64,000 bases of DNA from PHAA01 sp034927445 (GCA_034927445.1 JAYFPZ010000007.1:186001-250000), one strand, 5' to 3'. Shown: positions 52,014 through 60,764, counted from the first letter of the stretch. The notes: generated from the letters alone by a model not told the origin. Numbers and translations: made by a program.

Positions 52014-52048
52014 AGGCGGTATACCTAACTTTTAAAGGTATACCGCCT
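52014..52048 (-). terminator. Terminator of the PAS/sigma-54 activator gene
   Basis: 13-bp perfect stem AGGCGGTATACCT / AGGTATACCGCCT, 9-nt loop, T5 on the minus strand. Lies between the activator gene and the sigma-54 promoter, so the two units are separate. Confidence 0.9.
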
Positions 52049-52148
52049 CGGTATTTGATCTCATCCCGGCTGGTCTGAGGTATATCAAAACAATATAGTA
52101 TTTTAAGAGGGCAAACGCGCTATCGACCTATAGTAACGTTTTTTTAAC

Positions 52149-52168
52149 GTACATCAAAATAGGACAAC
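52149..52168. promoter_or_regulatory. Candidate activator site 2 (ATCAAAATAGGA)
   Basis: Shares a 12-base core, ATCAAAATAGGA, with 52277-52293, 126 bp away. Sits about 185 bp upstream of the -12 element, a usual distance for enhancer-binding proteins. Assignment to the adjacent activator is inference. Confidence 0.45.
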
Positions 52169-52276
52169 CCCTAAATTTTTTTTATTTATTCACCAATATC
52201 TCTGGTAAATGCGAAACAAAAACCGCTAATAGGGTTTATTTCAACATTTTTTTTGACAAACCTCTACATATTCAGT

Positions 52277-52293
52277 GTATCAAAATAGGATAC
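52277..52293. promoter_or_regulatory. Candidate activator site 1 (GTATC-N7-GATAC)
   Basis: Inverted repeat with 5-bp arms containing the ATCAAAATAGGA core, 26 bp past the activator stop codon. The remainder of the 474-bp gap is AT-rich with no open frame. Confidence 0.5.
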
Positions 52294-52318
52294 TATTCTA
52301 GTATTTCGGTGAAATATT

Positions 52319-54784
52319 TTATAAATGGTCCAGCCCATATTTTTCCAATTTGCGGTAGAGGGCGGAGGTATATATGCCCAATATCTTGGCAGTCTGGACT
52401 TTATTGCCATTGGCCTTTTCAATGGCTTGCAGGATAATCTTCTTCTCCAGCTGTTCAATCGCAGCCTGTAGAGGCGCAGGGGTGTTCTCAGCCTCGTCCA
52501 CCTCAAAATAAGCTTGCTCAACCAGGAACGGGAAATGTTTGAGGGTCAGACTGTTTTCCCGGTTCATATCGGCCAGGTTTAAGGCCCGCTCCAATAAGTT
52601 TTCCAACTCACGTACATTGCCCGGCCAATTATAATTCCGCATCAATTCCACCGCTTTATGGGAAATGCTCTTGATCTGGGTGCCCGCTCTGGCATTTATC
52701 TTGCTCATCAGGTCCTTGACCAGCAGAGGAATATCTTCGGTCCTCTCTCTTAGCGGGGGTATGTTCAAGCGTACCACATTCAAACGGTAATACAGGTCCT
52801 GGCGGAATTTCCCCTCCTCCACCATCTGCTCCAGATCGCGGTTGGTAGCGGCAATTACCCGCACATTGATATAGATCGGTTTGGTTGCCCCGACTCTTTC
52901 CACCATTCTTTCCTGCAAAACGGACAACATCTTGGTTTGCATGGCAAAGGGCATATCCCCGATTTCATCAAGTAAAATGGTTCCACCCATGGCCAGTTCG
53001 AATTTGCCCGGTTTCCCCCCTTTGGTCGCACCGGTAAAAGCCCCCTCTTCATACCCGAACAGTTCCGACTCCAGGAGATGTTCAGGCAGAGCCGCACAAT
53101 TTATCCGCACAAAGGGGAGGGCACTGCGGCTGCTGGCATTATGAATGGCATGGGCGAACAATTCCTTGCCGGTTCCGCTTTCGCCGGTAATCAGCAAGGT
53201 GGAACCGGTATGGGACATCTGCTCCGCCAATGATCTGATCTGGATAAATGGTTCACTCTCTCCGATTAAATCTTTAAACTGCCATTTGGCCCGATAGCCC
53301 TGGCGCACTTCTTCTTTGTATATATTCAGCTCCCTTTCAGTCTCCTGCAGCTTTTTCATCAGGATTTTGGCCCCTGACATATCCATAAACAAGCTGCGGG
53401 CAATGGCGCCGATTATTTCTCCATCTTTAACAATAGGCAGACGGGTTACTACCGTATCCTGGCCATTAATCGGCCAGATATCCGCTTTGTCAATACGACC
53501 GATTTTAAGTACTTCAGGCAGTTGAGAGGTCGGGGTAACGCTTAAAATGTGCCGGCCTACCACCTCACTCTTGGCCAAACCCAGGGTGTCCAGGTAGGTC
53601 TGGTTCATGGCGGTGATTATACCTTCTTTGTCAACAATAACATAAACCATATAGGGACTCTCAATCAGGGCTTCGGAGACCGCCTGGAATTCCTTCTCGG
53701 TTTCCTGGAGTTGGTGCATAAGGATTTTGGCACCGGACATATCCAGGAAAAGACTTTTGGCGATGGCCCCGATAACCTCTCCGTCTTTCATAATAGGCAT
53801 GCGGCTCATAATTGTATCCCGCCCGTTTATCGGCCAAATTACCGCTTCATCAATCTTCCCGGTCTTCAAAACATTAGGCAGCCCGGAATTGGGCACAACT
53901 TCCAGAATGTGCCGGCCCAGCACTTCTTCTTTCTTCAAGCCATAGGCGTCCAGGTAGGTCTGGTTCATGGTGGTTATATAGCCATCCTTGTCTACAATAA
54001 CGTAAATCATGTAGGGACTCTCAATCAGAGCTTCCTTTAAGGCTTGAAATTCCTTCTCGGTTTCCTGCAATTTCTGCATCATAATCTTGGCCCCGGACAT
54101 GTCCAGGAAAAGGCTCTTACCCACTGCTCCAATAATCTGACCATTCTTGACAATAGGCAGACGGGTTACAATGGTGTCCCGCTCACCTACTTTCCAAATG
54201 TCAGCCTTGTCCACCCGGCCGGTACGTAATACCTCCGGCAGGTGCGAATCAGGTATTGCCTCAAGTATGTGCCGGCCGATGACCTCCTCCTTGGTTAAAC
54301 CCAGGGCATCCAGGTAAGTCTGGTTCATCAAGGTGACGTTGCCCTCGCGGTTTACTACCACATACACCATATAAGGGCTCTCGATCAAGGCTTCCGAGAA
54401 AAGGCTAAATTCTTCTTCGGTCTCCTGCAGTTTTTGCATTAGAATTTTGGCTCCGGACATATCCAGAAAAAAGCTCTGCCCAATGGCTCCGATTATTTCT
54501 CCATCTTTAACGATAGGCAGACGGGTTACTACCGTATCCTGGCCATTAATCGGCCAGATATCCGCTTTGTCAATACGACCGGTTTTAAGTACTTCAGGCA
54601 ATTCAGAATGGGGCAGGACATCCAAAATGTAGCTGCCAATCACCTTCTCTTTGCTTAAACCCAACAAATCAAGAAAAGTCTGGTTCATGACAGTGACATA
54701 GCCGTTCCGGTCTACCATAACCAGAGCCATGTAAGGGCTTTCCACCAGAAGTTCATTTACGTCGGTTGTATTTTCTCTCGGCAC
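52319..54784 (-). CDS. Sigma-54-dependent activator with four tandem PAS domains
   Basis: 821 residues, GTG start. Four PAS units of exactly 120 residues begin near 15, 135, 255 and 375, each with ESPYM-x-x-x-x-V near its start, MNQTYLD, VIGRHIL and a closing LDMSGAKILM-LQETE helix. An AAA+ domain follows with Walker A GESGTGKE (near 531), GAFTGA (near 583; reads EGAFTGATKGG) and Walker B ILLDEIGDM, then a Fis-type helix-turn-helix (about 775-821). No receiver domain: sensing is through PAS. It precedes the hbd operon on the same strand and should drive its sigma-54 promoter; the ligand may be a metabolite of short-chain acid use, unproven. Confidence 0.93.
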   Translation of the reverse strand: MPRENTTDVNELLVESPYMALVMVDRNGYVTVMNQTFLDLLGLSKEKVIGSYILDVLPHSELPEVLKTGRIDKADIWPINGQDTVVTRLPIVKDGEIIGAIGQSFFLDMSGAKILMQKLQETEEEFSLFSEALIESPYMVYVVVNREGNVTLMNQTYLDALGLTKEEVIGRHILEAIPDSHLPEVLRTGRVDKADIWKVGERDTIVTRLPIVKNGQIIGAVGKSLFLDMSGAKIMMQKLQETEKEFQALKEALIESPYMIYVIVDKDGYITTMNQTYLDAYGLKKEEVLGRHILEVVPNSGLPNVLKTGKIDEAVIWPINGRDTIMSRMPIMKDGEVIGAIAKSLFLDMSGAKILMHQLQETEKEFQAVSEALIESPYMVYVIVDKEGIITAMNQTYLDTLGLAKSEVVGRHILSVTPTSQLPEVLKIGRIDKADIWPINGQDTVVTRLPIVKDGEIIGAIARSLFMDMSGAKILMKKLQETERELNIYKEEVRQGYRAKWQFKDLIGESEPFIQIRSLAEQMSHTGSTLLITGESGTGKELFAHAIHNASSRSALPFVRINCAALPEHLLESELFGYEEGAFTGATKGGKPGKFELAMGGTILLDEIGDMPFAMQTKMLSVLQERMVERVGATKPIYINVRVIAATNRDLEQMVEEGKFRQDLYYRLNVVRLNIPPLRERTEDIPLLVKDLMSKINARAGTQIKSISHKAVELMRNYNWPGNVRELENLLERALNLADMNRENSLTLKHFPFLVEQAYFEVDEAENTPAPLQAAIEQLEKKIILQAIEKANGNKVQTAKILGIYTSALYRKLEKYGLDHL

Positions 54785-55118
54785 TTCAACCTGCCCCCCT
54801 TATATTCCGAATACTAAAATCAACTATTAAACTACATATCTCTTTTATTTTAACTTTAAACCACAAGTTATGAAACTATAGAATCCATTGCAACCGGAAC
54901 TCCGGTCCCGGCTGCGGCCAGGCCGCCTCAAGGCCGTTTAGCCGGCCAAGGCGTGGTGCACGCGCAGCATCCCCGTAGATTGGAGACAAACGGTTCCTAA
55001 TGCTTTTATTCCCGCTGCATGGACTGTTCAGTAACATAATGTCAAGAATAGGCATAAATTGAATTAACTTTGTAATTAATGCTATTTCTTCTTCTATTAT
55101 CAATAAGGAGGCATGTCC
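54785..55118. other. Divergent intergenic region
   Basis: 334 bp between the activator gene and the CBM-like gene. It contains a GC-rich patch with overlapping inverted repeats (GGCCAGGCCGCC and AGGCCG...CGGCC near 54915-54950) and AT-rich ends. No promoter stands out clearly and no RNA family is recognised. Confidence 0.4.
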
Positions 55119-55940
55119 ATGAGCAAACTTTCAAATAATCGGGGGTGCACGTGGAAGTTTAACCATAAACCCAGGTCCAGAAAAAGTAAAATCCCCAGCC
55201 AACGTTACACGATTATATTAGATCAGTGCATCCATGACAGTTTCAGTTATTATAAATACGATGACCGTAAAGCTCCCTACCGCCAAAAGCCGGATCCCGG
55301 GTTTGATCTGCCTGATGAGGGTGAAGGCCGCAAACACCGGAAACTTAGAGATGGCCGGAAAGATTACTATAAAAAACCGGATCGGGAAGGTATGACAACG
55401 GATTTCCCGGAGGAGTGCGAGCGCTGCATCCCCCGCTGTGGTGAGCTGATAATAGACGGGGGTTTTGAGCATAAACCCGACCATCTCTTCGGCTGGGTGT
55501 ACAAATCGGGAGTAGAGTTGATCAATCCGGATATCGGTGAAATAGCCCACCAGGGAGCAAAAGCGGTAAGACTTGGTTCTTCCCATCATTATGCGGTTCT
55601 TTACCAGGATGTGCCTGGTATTTGTCCGGGAATATTCTATCAGTTGGACTTCTATTTAAGTGCGGCTACTGAGTATAGTAATGCCGATATATTGGTGTTA
55701 CTGGAATTCCTGGACTATGATCGCAATGTACTGGACCATCCTGCCCTTAATCTGTTAATCCCCGCGGATAGCCTGAGCAGTATCGCTTATACCGGTTTCA
55801 GCAATTCCACCAAGATCCCCGCACCGCCCGATACCCGCTTGGCCCGAATAAGCTTTGAAATCAACACCCACCATCATCCTGAACGGCATGTGCATCTCGA
55901 TGATATATCGCTGATTGCCATCTGGAACCCCGCGCACTAA
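55119..55940 (+). CDS. Protein with CBM-like beta-sandwich (NTTRR-F1 type) C-terminus
   Basis: 273 residues from ATG 55119 (AAGGAGG 7 nt before; the ATG two codons earlier is too close). The N-terminal 105 residues are very basic and polar with many Arg, Lys, Pro and Tyr, probably disordered. Residues about 110-270 start GELIIDGGFEHKPDHLFGW and end VHLDDISLIA, the opening and closing strands of carbohydrate-binding-like jelly rolls seen in clostridial spore or surface proteins. No signal peptide, which would fit spore coat rather than secretion; this is inference. Confidence 0.65.
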   Translation: MSKLSNNRGCTWKFNHKPRSRKSKIPSQRYTIILDQCIHDSFSYYKYDDRKAPYRQKPDPGFDLPDEGEGRKHRKLRDGRKDYYKKPDREGMTTDFPEECERCIPRCGELIIDGGFEHKPDHLFGWVYKSGVELINPDIGEIAHQGAKAVRLGSSHHYAVLYQDVPGICPGIFYQLDFYLSAATEYSNADILVLLEFLDYDRNVLDHPALNLLIPADSLSSIAYTGFSNSTKIPAPPDTRLARISFEINTHHHPERHVHLDDISLIAIWNPAH

Positions 55941-56019
55941 AATAACTTTGCGGCGGTAAGACGATTGGATTCGCAGCTGCTGCCTAATTGATCTTAGCCC
56001 AGGCGTTGAATACGCCGCA

Positions 56020-56061
56020 AGGTGCTCCCGGGCCCTAAAGGAAAACAGCCCGGGAGCACCT
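56020..56061 (+). terminator. Terminator after the CBM-like gene
   Basis: 14-bp perfect stem AGGTGCTCCCGGGC / GCCCGGGAGCACCT, 14-nt loop, TTTT three bases later. Confidence 0.75.
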
Positions 56062-56282
56062 GCGTTTTACCGCTTATCCGCTTAACCGTATGCATCAGTA
56101 TATTCCTTGATAATATCGATAGGCCTTTTTCTGCAGAATTCCTTTTCTTTATTTGAGCATATTTTTGCCAAAAATGGTTAAGCTATGCACTATATTTAAT
56201 CAACATTGCACTCATGCAGACCAAGAAAGGTTATAATTTAATCAATATTGGCATTAATGCCAGCAAAGGAAGGTTATATCCA

Positions 56283-57845
56283 ATGAAATCAGCAGGAAGT
56301 ACCTTTAAGCTTGGGCGGCTGGCTCTAGTCCTGTTGGCCCTGGCTGTAATATATTATGTTTTATTCCAATACCCTCAACCCGGGATTGCCGATCAGGGAG
56401 ACTTCGACCGGGTTATGAATGTATCCGGGTTAAGACTCCCCTTGGATAATATTAATGATTCAAATTTTGTGAGATTTCTCGACTATCCCGTAACCGACTA
56501 TCAGATCTATAATCTAAATACAGGCAGTATAATCACCAGGCTGACAGCAACCAGTATGACGTTTTTAATTACCCTGATAAGCTTAATATGTCAAATGGCA
56601 GGCCAGACAATTTTCAAAACCGGTTACCTGGCCCTGGCTTACGCTATCATTTACGTTTCCGCCCTTTATCTAATTATGAAATACATGAATATTAAAAGTG
56701 GGATCAAGCTGGCTATATTTGGGCTAATCACTTTGCTGGTATGCCTGGACGGGAATTATCTGGTATGGTTTAATAGCTTGTACGGAGAACCAATGATGAT
56801 TACCGCTCTGACGTTGTACATGGCAGCTTGGGCCGGCTACCTGCATCATCGTTACGTTATGAGGGTTGAAGCGGGAGTATTCCCCCGCATAGTTTTTATA
56901 ATTGCGGCGGCCTATTTGTTGCTGGGCTCTAAAATGCAAGTATTATCAGCCTTGCCCATATTGTTGATAATGGTAGGGAAGCTTCTGTGGGACAATAGAC
57001 AGTTGTTAAAACCGTATCAGAAATGGTTAGCCGGCATTTTATATTGCGTTTTGATCATATATCCCCTTGGTTTGGGCCTGACCGACCAGGACACCAACAA
57101 CCGCCAGTACAATTCGGTTTTTTACGGAATATTGAAAGATTCACCTCATCCTGCCCAGGATTTATCCGATCTGGGCTTAAACCCTGACATGGCCGTGGAG
57201 GCCGGCAAACACTCTTTTCAGGATAAGGCCGACTATGTCAAATATGTACCGAATACCCAAATTACCCAGCAGGAGTTCTACAGCCAAATGTCCAACCTCA
57301 AGCTGATACAGTTCTATATTACCCACCCGGCCCGCTTGCTCCAGGGGATGGAATATACTGCCGGGCAGGCTTTTGCCACAACCACCTTTTTGGGCAAGTA
57401 TTCCCGGGAATACAGCGAAACGCCGGTAAGAGAGTTTAATCGATTTACCTGGTGGTCTTCCTTCCGGGAACAGTATCTTCCCAAACATTTATGGTTTATC
57501 GGCTTAACCTATCTGGTTATTACTTCCGTTTCTCTGCTGGTCTATTTCAGGAACCGGGAATTTCCGGGGATCAAATCCCGGATAGGGTTGCTCTGGGGAA
57601 TAATGGCTATAGGCCTGCTGCAATTCCCCATGCCTTATGTGGGCAATGGCCAGGCCGATACTTCCAAACAGCTTTTTCTGTTCAACTTTATTTTTGATCT
57701 GCTGCTGACGGTGTCAGTCTGCTGGGGGTTGAGCAAATTGATCGACGTGGTCAGCTATTATGTTGCACGGTCGCGCACTTCCAAGACGACGTCCCGGCTG
57801 ACTCTTTCCCCCAAAACAAATTACGGGCTGAGAAAAATTCAATGA
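56283..57845 (+). CDS. Multi-pass membrane glycan hexosyltransferase-like protein (WsfD-like)
   Basis: 520 residues from ATG 56283 (AAGGAAGG 9 nt before). About eleven hydrophobic segments, with the extracytoplasmic loop GIADQGDFDRVMNVSGL after the first, an acidic DQGDFDR resembling the catalytic loop of lipid-linked-sugar transferases (GT-C fold) and the annotated WsfD family. Likely adds a hexose to a surface glycan outside the membrane. The last two codons, CAA TGA, are supplied by R1 repeat copy 5, so the natural C-terminus may have been trimmed. Confidence 0.7.
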   Translation: MKSAGSTFKLGRLALVLLALAVIYYVLFQYPQPGIADQGDFDRVMNVSGLRLPLDNINDSNFVRFLDYPVTDYQIYNLNTGSIITRLTATSMTFLITLISLICQMAGQTIFKTGYLALAYAIIYVSALYLIMKYMNIKSGIKLAIFGLITLLVCLDGNYLVWFNSLYGEPMMITALTLYMAAWAGYLHHRYVMRVEAGVFPRIVFIIAAAYLLLGSKMQVLSALPILLIMVGKLLWDNRQLLKPYQKWLAGILYCVLIIYPLGLGLTDQDTNNRQYNSVFYGILKDSPHPAQDLSDLGLNPDMAVEAGKHSFQDKADYVKYVPNTQITQQEFYSQMSNLKLIQFYITHPARLLQGMEYTAGQAFATTTFLGKYSREYSETPVREFNRFTWWSSFREQYLPKHLWFIGLTYLVITSVSLLVYFRNREFPGIKSRIGLLWGIMAIGLLQFPMPYVGNGQADTSKQLFLFNFIFDLLLTVSVCWGLSKLIDVVSYYVARSRTSKTTSRLTLSPKTNYGLRKIQ

Positions 57846-58032
57846 GCGCTTGCGCGAATTGTGCGCCAAAATGCGGGCGCTTTAGCGCCTACATTGCGCA
57901 TTTTGTGTGCATCGCAACCCGAGCTTTTTATCAAACGCCCCCTTAGTCGGGGATTGAACCCGCCACTGAGGGACAGAATCGGTTTATCCTCCACCTGAAG
58001 AGGAAGGGGTCTTAGGGGCGTTTGATAAAATA
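57840..58032 (+). repeat. R1 repeat, copy 5 (long form, diverged)
   Basis: Starts CAATGAGCGCTTGCGC. The core stem is AAAATGCG/CGCATTTT where other copies have AAAACGCG/CGCGTTTT: a compensatory pair change. Distal arms are TTTTATCAAACGCCCC and GGGGCGTTTGATAAAA around an insert related to that of copies 2 and 3. The first six bases provide the CAA TGA end of the preceding gene. Confidence 0.9.
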
Positions 58033-58155
58033 CATTAGCAGCTTGGTTTACCAGCGCTTCCGGTATTAACTGTGAAAATACGGACAGTATTATTGGCAAA
58101 AATCAGGTAAAAGCTTAAAATGTGGTTAATACATCCGCACGGCTCAGGATGAATT

Positions 58156-58207
58156 CAATGAGCGCTTGCGCAAATTGCGCGCTAAACCGCAGGCGTTATA
58201 GGAGCGT
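58156..58207 (+). repeat. R1 repeat, copy 6 (truncated)
   Basis: CAATGAGCGCTTGCGC followed by a decayed core (GCGCGCTAAACCGCAGGCG); stops just before the start of the next gene. The rest of the 374-bp gap is copy 5 and about 120 bp of undistinguished sequence. Confidence 0.7.
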
Positions 58208-58219
58208 GATTATATTATT

Positions 58220-58534
58220 ATGAGTAAGGTGTTCGTGTACGGCAGATTTATGACTGGCGGCCATTACCACCAATATTACCTGCAGGGGCAGGCATTGCTG
58301 GGCAAAGGCTGGGTGGAGGGATATAAAAAATATGTCATGGGCGGCGGTTTGGACGCTATTCTCCCCCAGACCGGGGAACGCACGCAGGGTGAAGTATACG
58401 AGGTTGATCAGAAAACTATTGATAAACTGGACTTTCTTCACCTTAACATCACCCGTTTCGTCAAAGGCAAGGTTGAGGTGGCGCTGGATACCGGTGAAAC
58501 TTTGGCCGCGGAAGCTTATATTATGAAGGGTTGA
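58220..58534 (+). CDS. Gamma-glutamylcyclotransferase-like (AIG2/GGCT) family protein
   Basis: 104 residues. VFVYGRFMTGG is the substrate-binding Y-G-(T/S)-x-x motif, though Arg replaces the usual Thr/Ser; GEVYEVDQKTIDKLDFL matches the conserved middle of the fold. Shorter than typical enzymes (about 120-150). No good ribosome site at the right distance: the nearest AGGAG lies 15 nt before the ATG in the decayed R1 copy 6. Expression may therefore be weak. Confidence 0.6.
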   Translation: MSKVFVYGRFMTGGHYHQYYLQGQALLGKGWVEGYKKYVMGGGLDAILPQTGERTQGEVYEVDQKTIDKLDFLHLNITRFVKGKVEVALDTGETLAAEAYIMKG

Positions 58535-58660
58535 GATAGCAGCAACATTCAGTCCTATTAAGCAACTATAACCGAATTATACCGATCCCTGTAGATTAAC
58601 CGCGCAGCCGCCCGGTATCTGCAATCAGGGGAGATATGGCTATGATTGGAGGTCTTTACA

Positions 58661-59065
58661 ATGCAGGAGGTTCATGTGGTTACCGCTTTTCTGGTCCATA
58701 GCGACAGGATATTACTGCTGCGGCGAAGCCGGCAAGTCGGTTCTTACCAGCAGCGGTGGGCGGGGATAAGCGGTTATGTTGAAGAAGATCAAACGCCGCT
58801 GCAGCAGGTTTGGGTGGAACTGGAGGAAGAGTCCGGCCTGACCGCCAGCGATCTTACCCTGCTGAAAGAGGGGGCACCCTTGGAAGTTGTTGATGATAAC
58901 CTAGGACGTACCTGGGTAGTACATCCCTTTCGTTTCGGTCTTTCCCAGCCCGACAAGATAAAGATTGATTGGGAGCACAGCGAGTATAAATGGGTATATC
59001 CCCGGAAAATTATGGACCATACCTGCGTTCCCGGACTGTTTGAAGCCTGGCTGAGGGTTGAATGA
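58661..59065 (+). CDS. Nudix hydrolase (degenerate Nudix box)
   Basis: 134 residues from ATG 58661 (GGAGG 8 nt before). The Nudix box should read G-x5-E-x7-R-E-U-x-E-E-x-G-U; here it is GYVEEDQTPLQQVWVELEEESGL with Q for the first E and V for the R, while the E-x-x-E-E core stays. Overlaps the next gene by 4 nt (ATGA). Pairing with an eIF2B-like isomerase is known in nucleotide/ribose-phosphate salvage, which suggests a ribose-phosphate-linked substrate. Confidence 0.8.
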   Translation: MQEVHVVTAFLVHSDRILLLRRSRQVGSYQQRWAGISGYVEEDQTPLQQVWVELEEESGLTASDLTLLKEGAPLEVVDDNLGRTWVVHPFRFGLSQPDKIKIDWEHSEYKWVYPRKIMDHTCVPGLFEAWLRVE

Positions 59066-59907
59066 GAGCCATGCACGAAGCTGTCATTGCCATAAAAAAT
59101 GATAAAATTCACGGAGCCGGCTATTTAACCGATAAAGCTCTGGAGGCTGTTAAAAATGCGGTTCAAACCAGTCAGGCCCGTAATCCTGAAGAATTCCTGC
59201 GGGAAATATCCGGTCTCACCTATGAACTTCAGGAATGCCGCCCGGCTATGGCATCCATCGCCAATTGTTCATCCAGATTTAGGACCGAACTGCAAAAAGA
59301 CTGGGGCAGCGGTACGGATTTGAATTCCCTGCGGGCAGCTGCTTTAACCATAGTGCAGAATATTAAGCGTGATTTTATACGGGCACGTGACCAAGCCATC
59401 GAGGCTGGTGCCAGCCTTATTGAAAATAAAGATGTAATCATGACCTGCAGCTATAGTTCGACGATTGTTCAAACCATGGCCCGGGCCCGCGGCCAGGGGA
59501 AGTCGTTTCAAATTATGGCGGCCGAATCAAGGGAATTTCCCGGAGCGGTGGCTTACGGTGACAAAATGGCCGCTGACTTATCCGGACAGGGGATAAAATG
59601 CCATACCTTCCCGGATACCGATATCCGGACCATGGCCCCACAGGCGGACAAAATTATGGTTGGAGCGGATGCCATTCTCCCTGATGGCTCCCTGCTGAAT
59701 GGTTATCCCACGGCTGAATTGGCCTTGGCTGCAGGCGACGCCAATTTACCCTTTTATACCATATGCGAAAGCCCCAAGTTTTTACCTCGGGGTAAGATTG
59801 AAACGCTGGAAAAAGGATTCAACCTGGTTCCTTCCCGTCTTGTATCCGCCGTGGTGAGCGAAAAGGGAATATTAACCCCTTACCAGATAGATCAGCTGAC
59901 TAATTAA
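59062..59907 (+). CDS. eIF-2B alpha/beta/delta-like protein (ribose-1,5-bisphosphate isomerase family)
   Basis: 281 residues. The Rossmann-type C-terminal half has VIMTCSYSSTIVQTMARARGQG, IMAAESREFPG, IMVGADAILPDGSLLNGYPTAELALAA and PFYTICESPKF, the recognisable blocks of eIF2B-like sugar-phosphate isomerases, including the Cys and Asp of the active site in this group. Coupled to the Nudix gene, so the two likely act in sequence on a nucleotide-derived sugar phosphate. Alternatives are methylthioribose-1-phosphate isomerase-like activity. Confidence 0.8.
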   Translation: MRAMHEAVIAIKNDKIHGAGYLTDKALEAVKNAVQTSQARNPEEFLREISGLTYELQECRPAMASIANCSSRFRTELQKDWGSGTDLNSLRAAALTIVQNIKRDFIRARDQAIEAGASLIENKDVIMTCSYSSTIVQTMARARGQGKSFQIMAAESREFPGAVAYGDKMAADLSGQGIKCHTFPDTDIRTMAPQADKIMVGADAILPDGSLLNGYPTAELALAAGDANLPFYTICESPKFLPRGKIETLEKGFNLVPSRLVSAVVSEKGILTPYQIDQLTN

Positions 59908-60042
59908 GAGCATGGCCTAAATTCAGGCAGAAACTACTTTAGTGGCGGATGACAATTTCGGGCAATAAGTAAAATTCTCTGCCAAACGGGGGCTAAATTA
60001 TATATAATCGTTAACATAACCTTGCACCTTCGGAGGTTACCC

Positions 60043-60675
60043 ATGTTAGACCCACATAATTTGAAACTGTTTGTTGCAGCCGCACTGGCATTGCTGCTCA
60101 TACCCGGCCCCTCGGTTCTTTATGTAACCACGCGCAGCGTTGATCAAGGGCGTGCGGCCGGTCTCGTATCGGTAGGAGGTATTGCTCTGGGGAGCGCAAC
60201 GCTGGCCTTATGTGCCGCAGCAGGGTTATCTGCCATTTTGGCCTCATCCCATGTGGCTTTTAATATAGTAAAGTATCTCGGGGCCGCTTATCTCATTTAT
60301 CTGGGCATAACCCGCCTTTTAAGCCGCGAAAACTTAAAGCCAGCCTTAGTCGAGCGTCAAAAGCTGGCCAATGTATTTATGCAGGGAGCCGTGGTAGCGT
60401 TTCTAAATCCCAAAACCGCACTCTTCTACCTGGCATTTCTTCCTCAGTTCGTGGATGTAGCCCGGGGGCATGTGGGAGAACAAACGCTTTTACTGGGAAT
60501 AACCCTGGTTGGACTGGGCATCTGCACTGACAGCATCTATGCCTTGATGGCCAGCACTTTGAGAAACTGGCTGCAGCGGCAGGGGGCTATGGCAGGCGGA
60601 CAACGCTACGTTTCTGGCGGTATTTATGTAGCGCTTGGGGTTGTTGCCGCTCTTGCAGGCACCGGGAAGCATTGA
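60043..60675 (+). CDS. LysE/RhtB-family amino acid exporter
   Basis: 210 residues from ATG 60043 (CGGAGG 6 nt before). Six membrane helices with LLIPGPSVLYVTTRSVDQGRAAGLVSVGGIALGS, the classic first-loop signature of LysE/RhtB carriers. Probably exports homoserine, threonine or similar; substrate not identifiable. Monocistronic. Confidence 0.9.
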   Translation: MLDPHNLKLFVAAALALLLIPGPSVLYVTTRSVDQGRAAGLVSVGGIALGSATLALCAAAGLSAILASSHVAFNIVKYLGAAYLIYLGITRLLSRENLKPALVERQKLANVFMQGAVVAFLNPKTALFYLAFLPQFVDVARGHVGEQTLLLGITLVGLGICTDSIYALMASTLRNWLQRQGAMAGGQRYVSGGIYVALGVVAALAGTGKH

Positions 60676-60764
60676 GGCTGCACCCCGCTAAGCGTCTCCT
60701 TCAACTCATCCAGCCAATCAACCCAGGGTTATACCCCGCTACCCCGCTATATTATTAAAAATCA

